Shown: in pieces, positions 48,979 to 58,866 of the stretch | Layout of the letters: each line of letters starts with the position of its first letter | How positions within the stretch are numbered: position 1 is the stretch's first letter | Source: Rachicladosporium sp. CCFEE 5018 | Taxonomy: Eukaryota > Ascomycota > Dothideomycetes > Cladosporiales > Cladosporiaceae | Assembly: GCA_002077045.2 (NCBI GenBank) | Contig: KZ111141.1 | Coordinates: forward strand, 27,717 to 91,716 | Length of the DNA: 64,000 bases | Reading direction: 5' to 3' | Position numbers and translations under genes: made by a program | The notes under the pieces: model-generated | Database searches by the model: none | Seen by the model: the letters and a program-made list of their open reading frames with translations, nothing else | What the model was told of the DNA's origin: nothing

Positions 48979-50136
48979 ATGGACTCACCTCACGAGGACA
49001 TGATCAAATCGGCCTCTGTGCCTACCCTGCCGTCTCATATCATCACATCACACCTTGAACACAAGCGTGCAGAAAGTGATAGCACAGAGGCTACATCAAA
49101 GCCGTCGCCGTTCGCTGAGACTGGTCCAACGATCAATCGAAGCAAAACGAAAGATGTAATTGCCAAGAAGAAGGCTTTGAACTCGGGGCTGCGATGGCCT
49201 CGGATACGGCGGACCTTTCGAGAGGCTCTGTCCGAGTTCATGGGCACTTTCATCCTAATCATGTTCGGTGATGGAGTTGTCGCTCAAGTGGTCTTGAGTG
49301 GTGGTAAGAACGGCGCGTACCAGTCGATCTCGTGGGGATGGGTTAGTGGAAGCTCTTTCATGGAAGTCAAAGATCGGACTGCTGACCTCAAACAGGGCAT
49401 TGGCGTCATGCTGGGAGTATACGCCAGTGGTATCTCGGGTGCACACATCAACCCAGCCGTCACCTTCGCAAATTGTCTCTTCCGGAAGTTTCCATGGAAG
49501 AAGTTTCCGATCTATGCATCCGCCCAAGTCCTGGGCGCCTTCTGCGCATCTGGTGTCGTCTATGCCAACTACAAGTCAGCGATCGACGTCTATGAGGGAG
49601 GACCTAACATCCGGACAGTACCAGGCTTTTCGGAAACTGCTAGTGCTGGCATCTTCTGCACATACCCTGCTGCCTTCATGACAAAAACTGGGCAGTTCTT
49701 CTCCGAGTTCATCGCCAGCACGCTGCTGATGTTCTGCATCTATGCTCTCAAGGACGACAACAACATTGGTGCTGGTGCCCTGACACCCTTGGGCCTATTC
49801 TTCATCATCTTCGGCATCGGTGCATGCTTCGGCTGGGAGACTGGCTACGCCATCAACCTTGCTCGTGACTTTGGTCCACGTCTCATGTCATACTTCCTCG
49901 GGTACGGTCACGAAGTCTGGTCAGCAGGCAATTACTACTTCTGGGTGCCCATGATCTCGCCGTTCTTCGGTTGTGCTTTCGGTGGCTTCTTGTATGATCT
50001 GCTGCTCTTCACTGGTGAGAGCCCGATCAACACGCCGTATCTTGGCTTGTATCGGTTCATCCCAGGCATGAGGCATGCGTATGATGGCATGACGTGGAGG
50101 GAAGAGGACATGAAGGAGGAGGACAGCGCTGTCTAA
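48979..50136 (+). CDS. Aquaglyceroporin (copy 3)
   Basis: Exons 48979-49341 and 49396-50136. I count about ten base differences from copy 1, of which only one changes a residue (Pro for Ser at position 4). NPA and NLA loops and the 54-bp in-frame intron are unchanged. Confidence 0.93.
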   Translation: MDSPHEDMIKSASVPTLPSHIITSHLEHKRAESDSTEATSKPSPFAETGPTINRSKTKDVIAKKKALNSGLRWPRIRRTFREALSEFMGTFILIMFGDGVVAQVVLSGGKNGAYQSISWGWVSGSSFMEVKDRTADLKQGIGVMLGVYASGISGAHINPAVTFANCLFRKFPWKKFPIYASAQVLGAFCASGVVYANYKSAIDVYEGGPNIRTVPGFSETASAGIFCTYPAAFMTKTGQFFSEFIASTLLMFCIYALKDDNNIGAGALTPLGLFFIIFGIGACFGWETGYAINLARDFGPRLMSYFLGYGHEVWSAGNYYFWVPMISPFFGCAFGGFLYDLLLFTGESPINTPYLGLYRFIPGMRHAYDGMTWREEDMKEEDSAV

Positions 50137-50534
50137 GAGCGAAAGAAAGCAGTCTTGAGACATGCATACCTTCCTGTATATACTTACGTGATCATGCAAG
50201 ACGATTCGTCGTTCGACTGACTTCATCACTACCCAACTTCGTTCTTGGAATGTGAAGCTTCAGGACATGATCATGCTATGCTCATATACTGCAATGATGC
50301 CGTCTCCACTTCCAGATCATCAATTGTGATTAGAAGCAAAGAAAGGCGAGCTTGCATATACTCATTCCATCCATAGCGTGGTCCGGTCCGCAGCCTCCCG
50401 CAGTGACTCCGTGCTTGGGTGTTGACTTTCACGTGCATATCGCGACTCATTGCACATTACTAACCTTGCAACTGCTACACCCCATTACAACTCCTGACGT
50501 ATTCCGCACTACACTCCAAAGCATATCGCCCACC
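50137..50534. other. Intergenic region, RPB9 promoter
   Basis: First unique sequence after the module; aquaglyceroporin 3' UTR and RPB9 promoter. No other feature seen. Confidence 0.4.
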
Positions 50535-51394
50535 ATGACAAGCTACGACACCGACGACATCGGCGCCGACGTGCACGAGGAAGGGTCGAAGAAAATCAGC
50601 TTCCGCTTTTGTCGAGAATGGTACGCACCGGATGAACCATACTGGATTACAGATAGCAAGTCTAACAGTCAGTCAGCTCCAACATGCTCTACCCCAACGC
50701 AAACAGCCACGACAACACCCTCATGTTCTCATGCAAATCCTGTCAATACAGCGAAGAAGCCCGCGCCGCTTGCGTCTACCGCAACTCGCTACAGGAGCAG
50801 ATCGCTGAGACGGCAGGAAACGTCGAGGACGTGGCACAGGACCCTACGGTAGGTAATGACCCATATGTGATGCCTACAGATTCGTTCATGGAGGGAGGTG
50901 ATGCGGATGATGATGATCCCATGCCTGAGATGTGCACGTTTTGCGGGCAGGAGATTCTGTGTCCGCTGTGTGGGCAGCCGAGTGACGGATATGTGGCGCT
51001 GGAGGTGGATGACCCGGAGCAGAGCATGGGAGGCGCCGGACATGAGGAGGAGCTCGTAGAGGCGGAGAAGAGGGAGCGGACGATGTATAGTGCTGGAACA
51101 TGAAGGGAGGCAAGAGGAGGACTGTAGGATCATGGTATACAGCGCGTCTCTCCTGGACAGATGTGCTGACGGACCTGGTATTATAGCTCCCGCACGCCGA
51201 GGTGGAATGCAAGAGGTGCCATACAAGAGACGCGGTCTACTTTCAGTCGCAGCAGCGGACTGCTGAGACGGGAATGGTGAGTGAAATTGCCTTTCATTGG
51301 ACTGGATACTGTCGCTAACAACCACGTGCAGGCTCTATTCTACGTTTGCGTAAACTGCCAGAACGTATGGTCTACACTGGATGCGAAGAAGTAG
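50535..51394 (+). CDS. RPB9: RNA polymerase II subunit Rpb9
   Basis: Subunit of RNA polymerase II near the jaw, with roles in start-site choice, fidelity and elongation. Exons 50535-50620, 50677-50848, 51187-51276 and 51332-51394 give 136 residues. N-terminal zinc ribbon: FRFCREC and FSCKSC. Linker: NVEDVAQDPT. C-terminal zinc ribbon: VECKRC and FYVCVNC, with the family block FQSQQRTAETGM. Intron 2 (50849-51186, 338 bp) is long and joins ...QDPT to LPHAEVEC, matching the DPTLP junction of other fungi. If intron 2 is kept, the frame goes on for 84 codons to 51103, giving a different, acidic C-terminus with an extra CTFC/CPLC pair. Confidence 0.92.
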
Positions 51395-52087
51395 ACCACT
51401 GGACCCATTGCGTGGCAGAATTCCACGTCGCGAGACGAACGGCAAGTGCCGTCCGCGCCTTCGATACAATCACATTGAGAAGCTGGCATCCCGGTTTTAG
51501 CGCAGGCGCTGGAGGATATTGAAATTTGGGACACTGGTTCATGGGAGCGCCACCACAGTGATAGATCATGAATTGAGACGGACTCGCTAGAACTGTGCAA
51601 CTCAAACGCCGGACACCTGCATGGCAATCCGAATCGCTCGCATTTTTGGGGTCTCCATTCTCCTTCCAATCGAGGCGCATGGCAAGGCAAACCAGTTCTC
51701 TTGTGCATCTCGATCATACGTGATTTTGTTTGTCGAGTCGGCGTGCCTCTCGACTGACATGCCTCTGGCCTGCCACTTTTACATTATTTCTGGCTATTCG
51801 ATTTGTTTGCTACAATTTCTCATATCACAGCACCGCGTCAGCGCAATCTCACCGCTGTTTCTCTCAGCATGCTGCCTCGCCGCTTCACTGTCTTCTCTCA
51901 GCACTCGATATGTCGTTCCTCTCGCACGTCGCGCACGTCACGCATGCAATTTGCTCCTGCCCTGACACTCTCCTCTCTCCAATTCTTCTCGTACTCATGA
52001 TCTTCTCCTAACGTCCTTCGACCTCGTACAAAAGAGCCTCCAACCCCCGGCCTCTCCCTCCCTCTCATAGAAAGACACCACCACAAC
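51395..52087. other. Intergenic region
   Basis: About 690 bp, pyrimidine-rich toward the right end as in fungal promoters. The minus frame 51340-51717 overlaps the last RPB9 exon and has no domain. Confidence 0.4.
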
Positions 52088-53969
52088 ATGGGCGCCGACT
52101 GCTCCCTCCCCTCCCACAAATACACCCAACTCTACCTTCCCGCCGACTGCTTTCGATCCTGCTGCCCCGGTCCACCAAACTGCGATAATCACCGCTCCCA
52201 CGGCTCAAAGCGGAGTAAGTACTGGTACGTCGAGCGTGGAGGTAACGGGAAGGACCGGTACCACGACCCGTTTGACTATATGGATCGCGTGTTCGCGCGA
52301 GGAGGGGCGATGCAGATGATGATGCCTGGAGGGTGGCCGGGGATGCTGATGCAGGGGCCGATGGGTATGGGAATGAATATGGGGTATGGCAATATGGCTG
52401 GGTATGCGAATGGGCACGGCAGTGGGCCTTATGGTGGCGGTTGTGGACCGGGAGGCATCATGGGTCCCGGACCATGGCCGGGAGGCTGGAAGCCGAGCAG
52501 CGAGTGGACAGGACGAGATTACAGTCTGCTCGGCGAGATCTTGCACGAGTACAGTGCGCGAGAGAAAGGCAAAGGTCGACTTCCATGGGGTCCATGGGGC
52601 GACATGACGATGCCGCCCTGGTGTCCACCTCCATCTTGGGCTGGACCACAATCCTGGACCGATCCTTACTCCAGTAGTGGCCGCAAGCCCTGGAATCCAC
52701 CCTCCCAAGACAAAGACATCGACGCCCTGCTTGCGGCTCGCCTCCGCCAAATGTCGGCAGCGAACGACCCGCTCATGGCGACCCAAGACTCCGCAGCAGC
52801 GAAGTCATACGCGGAGCAGATCTCCCAGCTGCACGACATGCTCTTCGGCTCCAACGCCGAGCAGAAGCAGAAACAATACCTGGAGAAACTATCGCAGAAT
52901 TTCAGGCAAATGCAGACGAATGGCATGATGAACGATCCCGGTAGCTTACAGGCGCAGATCCAACAGTTACAAGCTCAGTTCGCCGCCGCTTTGGGAGGGC
53001 AAGGCTTGCCGGGTACGGGTGGCGCGGGAGCAGGAGGTGGGAGAGAGTCACTGGAGAGAGATCTGAGGCAGATGATGGCTGAGCGGGCGGCTGCGAATGG
53101 AATGAGGCGGAGAGGTGGCGATGGGCTGAGAGGGAGGAGACGACAAGGTGGCAGGTTTGACGCGGAGGACGATGATTGGGGCGACGAGTGGGAGGAGGAT
53201 GAGAGGGATGGCGGAGGGAGAAGAGGGAATAGAGGCGGTATGTACGTACACCTGTCTCCTTCACGCTCTACAGATATATCGAATGGATCGCTGACGAGCT
53301 GTGATACTAGGCAGGACGAATGGTAGGAATGGATCCCGTCGTGGTCCTCCACGTCGACCACTTCGACCCAACAACAGCGGCCCTTCCGGTACCGGAGCCT
53401 TCCCAGACGCCGCGAGCAGCAACAATGGGGCTCTCGACCATCCCTACGCATCTAATCCCTACACCACCCAGCCTGCTAAGCCAAAAACCTTCCCCTCCAG
53501 CCCCCCCTTCCGCTCCACAATCCCCGTTCCAAACCCCCAGACCCAATCACATCACTACGCAGACGAGTCCTTCTACCCCTCCCGCCCAGCAGGTCCCTCG
53601 CCACCAACGCCCGATCGTCCACTGACGCCCGTCCCTTTGGCGGATCTACCGGACGAGATACGCCGGCCGCTGAGTCCGATGCATATGCCGGTGCCGAGAC
53701 CAGGTGGACCCGGGGGACCTAGCGGGATGGGCTGGGGTTATGCTGCGAGGGTTGAGGAGGTGAAAGATATAGAGAGGGGGAGGGAATGGGGAGCAGGAGT
53801 AATGGGAATCGGCAGGCCGCCGACGTACGTGAGTCGTGAGGATATAGGGGCTGGGGTAGAGGGAAGGGAGGGTGTGCAGGGCTTCGCGGGGGCGAGGCGT
53901 GTGAGTTTCGGGGACATTGCACCGCTCGGACGGCAGGAGCCACCGCTTGGCGGGGTGAAGGAGGTATGA
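52088..53969 (+). CDS. Unknown Gly/Met/Pro-rich protein with a putative N-myristoylation/palmitoylation start
   Basis: Two exons, 52088-53237 and 53311-53969 (73-bp intron, CTGAC branch site, TAG acceptor), give 602 residues. I recognise no family. The N-terminus MGADCS fits the myristoylation pattern (Gly2, Ser6) with a Cys beside it, followed by a Cys-rich stretch (DCFRSCCPGPPNC). Residues about 80-130 are Gly/Met-rich, and about 135-200 are Trp/Pro-rich. A helical Gln/Leu-rich segment (about 230-300, SYAEQISQLHDML, LQAQIQQLQAQF) could form a coiled coil. It is followed by an RG/acidic region (RRRGGDGLRGRRRQGG) and a disordered Pro-rich tail. Membrane-linked scaffold or RNA-binding roles are guesses. 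Confidence 0.75.
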
Positions 53970-54131
53970 GACTACCTATAGCTGAAAGCATGGCTGGGGT
54001 GTGGGTAAGGATGTTTGGCAGGTGTGAGCTATCTAGAGATATCTGTGATAGAGATCCTCCTCGCGCGCGTCGTACTCACGGCGATCGGGAATATCTGGTA
54101 CACTCCCAAGCAATAGGTCCCGTGCAAGAGC

Positions 54132-57100
54132 TCAGCCACTTCGTCGTGATCGTCTCGCTGATATAGGCGCTGGAACTTTCTCAGCAATCTTGACACGCGG
54201 TGGTCGCCCTCGTCCACGCTTGACAGGCGTGACTTCTTCGACCTTGATGCCTCTGGACCGCCTGGCTGGAGCAGGCTTGGCCGTCTCGACGACCATCGCG
54301 CTCTTCCGTCTCTGCTTCAGCGGCGGCTGAACAGTCTTCCCATTCAAACTCTCACTCCTCCTCCGATCCGTCTCCCTCAACCTTGCAACCCTCCCCTGCT
54401 TCTTCCCAACCTCCTCCTCGCTCTCCTGCCCCTCCTCCTCACTATCACTCCCCTCCCCCCTCGGCAAGAACCGATGAATAGTCCGATGATCCAGCACCCT
54501 CTCCTCATTGTCCCACTTCCCCTCCCTCTCACACTTAGGCCAATAAAACCCATACAACTTGCTATGCCTCTCGCACCTCGGACACGCAATCCGCATCTCA
54601 TAGCGCGTGCCATCCGATTGCAGGAAATCTTGGTCGCAGTTGCGGCAGGTGACGAAGCGATGCAAGGGAGTGGTGAGGAGGAGAGCGGGGTTGATGTGGT
54701 CGTGCTGGACGCGTGGGGGGCCGCGCTTCGGACGTGCTGTCTCTTCGTCGGGTGGTGAAGGGAGTGTGTCCGCTGGTGTATGGTGAAGTGCGTTGCGGTA
54801 GCCGGAGGCCTCAAGGCTGGGAGTGAGCGATTCAGTTGCGTGGAGCCCGCGGACGGGTCTTCGTTGGGGAAAGCGGCCACGAGCTGCTGTTGCCGTGCCA
54901 GCTTTCATTGTCGCGTCGGGCATGTCCTCATCTTCGACAGGCGGAGTGTCGGTGGTGTACATGTTCACCATATCGCTCAGGATGCTACCCTTCGAGAAGC
55001 CTTCGGGCGGGTCTGGCGAGTCGTTCAGTGAGGACGTCGACTCCGCCTTGTCGAGTTCACTGGAGCGGCTGAAGACCGACGACATTGAACTCGACTCGGC
55101 GGGGCTCTGCAGCGTATCTGATGTGCTGTTCTCAGTCTCACGCTTCGTCTTGAGCGTCCTCGGCTTCTTCCGCGGCCGACCTAGTCCTCTCTTCACCGGC
55201 GCAGCATTGGGCACAGGGGAGAGCGGCACCTCAAAGACGTCATCTCTGTCTTTATCGCTGAGCTTTGCGTCGTCGACATTGACGACGTTGCGCAAGCTGC
55301 TCTCACTGCGGACCTTCCTGAGGCCTTCAGTGCGGAGCTTTTGCACCTTCATTGTCGAGGTGATCTTTGTCTTCGTCGATGCTGTGGCCGGTGGCGAAGG
55401 GAATGGACTAGGCGCAGGGCTGCTCAGACCAGTGCTGTAGGCTGAAGTCTTGCTGGTAGTTTGTGGCGCGGCCAACGCCTTCAACGGCTTCGTGATGCCG
55501 AAATCCAGCTTACCTGCTGACTGCAAGCTTTCGAACTCATGGCATCCAGGTCGTTCGTCGCATGCACCGTCTAGTCCCATCGATCGTGATGCTGAGGTGC
55601 GAAGCCTGTGCCCGTTACCCAGATCCCGGCTGTTGAGCACGAAGCCGTCGTTGTCGTCATCGTCATCAACGTTTTCATCATCAGCGTCTTCGTCTTGCTC
55701 TTCAATCTGACCACTAAGCGCTGCCGCGCCATTAATGTAATGCGAGGGCACGTCCTCTGGCTTCCAGCCCATTAGCTCGGCAGTCTCGCGGTTCACAGCG
55801 TCGATCTCATCCTGCACCGTACCAAGTGCTCGGCCCATGACATCGCAAAGCACGCCCACGCTGCGAGTAAGCCAGCTTTGTTTCCTGACGACTTCAATCT
55901 CTTCGTCCTCTTTTAATTCCTGCTTGACCTTCGGCTTCCGGCCCCGTCGCGCAGGTGGTTTGGACACCTCTGCATCAGACTCCTGGTCTTGAGCGCCATG
56001 TCGTTGCTCGAACCATTCGGCCATGATGTTGCGCGCATCTGCAGAGCTCAGAGGCTGACCATCTGCATCCTCCAGCAAGCGATTGGCGGGTCTCCCAGCC
56101 TTGCCCTTCGGCTTCCGCCCAAAGCGGCCTCTTTTCTTCCTGAGGATCTGGCTCGTCTCACTCTCAGCCACTGCAGGACTTTCCATGCCTCTCTTCCTCT
56201 TCAACGCGCCTGGCCTAGGAGCGTCAAAGATGCTCCTCTCCCTCCTCGCTGCACTTCTCCTCTTCGGCTTAACCTCTTCGGCCTCTTCCTCAGACTCTTC
56301 TTCGCTACTACTCTCATGTAACATAGGTCCCTCCGGATCCCACCCGTTCCTTAGCAAGCGCTCGCACGTGGCGCAGAGACATTCGCAGTTGTCCTGCCCG
56401 AAGTAGTCCTCTCCATAGGTGACCGTAATCTCCTCGCCAATAGCAATACTCCTCCTAGCCACGATATGAATCCCATGTGCTCCACTAGTAGACAGCTTAG
56501 CATTAGAGTCGCAGTCATGGTTCGCGAATCTCGCTGGACCAAGGAACAAGCTCGGTCGTTTCCTCCTCGATGAGATGACGATACTGAAATCAGTGCGCGA
56601 AGACAGCTCTTTCTCCTCCCTCTCCGTCATCTCAACTTGGATCCCCGTAAGGTACTTCACCGGCTCGCCCTGCCGTATAACCCTCCTTGCGGTGATGCAT
56701 GCCTCATGTGTCACGATGGTGTAGCGATTGGTCGTGCCCACTTCGAAAGGGCAGTCCGGAAGGTAGATGTTGACATACTTTCGCAAGTGGCGTTCGAAGT
56801 GCTCTTTCTCGTCTGTGGAGCGCAGTGAGGAGAAGTATCGGGCCAGACCAGGGAGAGATAGTAATTTCCGTAGAGCGGTGACGGGATCCTTGTTGATGAT
56901 CGTGTCGCGACGGAGGATCGTGGTGATGGGCTCCTCAGTTATGGAGCGCGAGGGGTGAAAGTTGGGCTTCAGCTTACGGATCGTGGACCAGAAGTAGACC
57001 TGTGCCGTATGTTGTCAGTGAATGCGAGTCTCGCAGTCAGACAGGATCAGGCTTACGCGATCCACCAGCGCATCAGTAATGATGTCGTCGTAGTTGGCCA

Positions 57101-57167
57101 ATTGCGAGAGGGTCAGTCCGCCCTTCTTCTTCAGTGCCTCCTCGAGGTCATTGACGTGAGGTGCCAT
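54132..57167 (-). CDS. SET9: Set9/SUV4-20-type histone H4-K20 methyltransferase
   Basis: Nuclear histone methyltransferase (KMT5 family). Exons 57167-57057 (MAPHVNDLEEALKKKGGLTL) and 56999-54132, with a 57-bp intron, give 992 residues, longer than many fungal Set9 proteins. The SET domain lies at about residues 110-240: YLPDCPFEVGTTNRY, GPARFANHDCDSNAKL (cofactor and catalytic pocket), GEEITVTYGEDYFG and a post-SET Cys cluster (NCECLCATC). A long disordered part has several AT-hook-like motifs (RRGRKPK, GLGRPRKK, RGRGRPPR, GRKPKGKAGRP). Near residues 780-830 a C4 zinc-finger-like block (CRNCDQDF, CPRCERHSKLYGFYWPKCE, then DHRTIHRFL) is typical of fungal Set9. It is divergently transcribed from uL14m. 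Confidence 0.9.
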
Positions 57168-57683
57168 CGTTGCGCGTAGTCTCGTGATCGTCACTCCTCA
57201 CTATCGCATAGTCACGCATCTCCTTGGCCGTATCATGTCCTCGAGGCTCTCGTAGTGATCAGGAGTGGCAGACGCATTCACTGCAAGTGGAAGCGCCAAT
57301 GTTCCTCAGGCTTTCTCTCAAAGGGCTGATTTTAGAGTGAGGCTGGCGTCCGGATGCGGCAGAGACATTCCTCGTGCATCTTCCCCGCGCGAACAGTCTA
57401 GACGTGATTGTGGCGATAGTGAAGCGTCGCGACTCTTCGTGTAGGCATTGTTATGCAGCAAACTCACTGCAGTAATTATTGTGAATGGCATTCAGGTACC
57501 GCACTCACCAGCCCCCCCCCTTGTCATCTGCATGTGCATGAGATGTTGCGCGCCGGCTTCTTCGGCATGCTGATCCGAGATGGCGCTAGTATCGAGTATC
57601 AATGAACCTCGAACGAAGACGGAAACCCTGAGGTTATTAGGATAATCACTCACATTGCTCCTGGAGGCACCATTATCGCCATC
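57168..57683. promoter_or_regulatory. Divergent promoter of SET9 and uL14m
   Basis: 516 bp between two divergent starts; includes a run of C near 57512-57521. No clear site identified. Confidence 0.35.
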
Positions 57684-58149
57684 ATGATCCAACTAAAGGT
57701 ACACACTGCCCCCCATATCCTCATGTCCACCTCCAAGCTAACGGAGAGGTGGTCAGACAATGCTAAACGTAATCGACAACTCCGGCGCCGCGCTGGCAGA
57801 ATGCATCCAAGTCCTCAAAATGAAGCGCGCAGCCTCCATAGGCGACCGCATAGTCATAGTCGTCCAGAAACAGCGCTCCTTCGGCCCCGAAACCGCCTCT
57901 TCCTCCAAGTCCACAGTCTCCTCAGCAAACAAAGTTCGTCGCGGGGATATCAGGCACGCGGTGGTGGTGAGGACGGCGAAGCAGGTGCAAAGGAAGGATG
58001 GGAGCGTGGTAAAGTTTGGGGATAATGCTTGCGTGTTGATCTCCAAGGCGGGGGAGCCGATAGGGACGCGGCTGAGCGGAGTGGTGGGAAGGGAGTTGAG
58101 GGAACGGGGATGGGGGAAGGTGTTGAGTTTGGCGCCGATGCATTTGTGA
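57684..58149 (+). CDS. Mitochondrial large-subunit ribosomal protein uL14m
   Basis: Component of the mitochondrial 54S subunit (MRPL38 in yeast). Exon 1 (57684-57698) codes only MIQLK; a 58-bp intron (57699-57756) joins to TMLNVIDNSGAALAECIQV (57757-58149), giving 135 residues. MIQLKTMLNVIDNSGA is the hallmark uL14 start, so the tiny first exon is well supported. Other family blocks: IGDRIVIVVQKQ, KVRRGDIRHAVVVRT, KFGDNACVLI, GEPIGTRLSGVVGRELR. The insert of Ser/Thr/Lys around residue 60 is usual for mitochondrial forms. Confidence 0.9.
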
Positions 58150-58866
58150 GTGTTGCATGGAGCAGAAACGAACGGTTGGAGACTGGAGAGAAGCAGTCCA
58201 GATGAGGAGCGCGGACGGGGACGGACGATGGGCAAGTTGCATCGCGAGGATATGGTCTTGGATTGCGAGGGCGCGGGCCAATGCAGCACGAGAGGGGATT
58301 TGACAAAGAGGTGCCGACGGCACCGTCCCATGCGCGATTCCATGCGCGCGGTAACATCAGCCGTCAGGATCGCAATGTGCTTGGTATGTTGAGGCGGTGA
58401 TGAAGAAGCAGCCTGCTGCACCTGCAGGCCGATCCACCAAATACCACTCTGCAAGAGCCCGGCAGGAGGGACGACGAAAGCACTCGAATGTACCAATACA
58501 TGTACGATAAAGGACCACTGCATAGGGGATGATGCTTGATGGAGTTACATTAGGGAAGACTAGTATCACTCCGCGCACCGATGCAGCCTGAAGTCATGTC
58601 CTTCACTCCGTCATTCCAGGTATCGACGACCAATTCATCCATTCCGTCCAGCGCCAGCGCTAGACCCATCATGCTCAGTCGCAAAACCGTTCGTAGGGTA
58701 TACTTCGCCAAAAACAAGGATTACGCCGAGGTGTCATCCCAGACGCCACCGCCACCCGCAAGTCATAATCATGATACAGCCGCTAAGTCCATCGGATGAA
58801 CCCCAGCAAAACTAGTCTCTCCTACTCCGCTGTCGTCGTTCCTCGTCACCACATATCAGGTCTCCC
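58150..58866. other. Convergent intergenic region
   Basis: 717 bp. The long minus frame 57753-58523 is antisense to uL14m and lacks a domain. No gene supported. Confidence 0.4.

Larger units (their letters stand above)
37625..50140. repeat. Copy 3 of the repeated glycerol module
   Basis: 12.5 kb beginning at the equivalent of base 10688 (no tRNA or GH55). It matches copies 1 and 4 in its left half; the right half is its own version. It is the only copy that continues past the aquaglyceroporin into unique sequence (RPB9). Confidence 0.9.

Noticed and set aside
57753..58523. 256-codon minus-strand frame
   Set aside because: Antisense to uL14m, with no recognisable domain; a shadow of a GC-rich gene.
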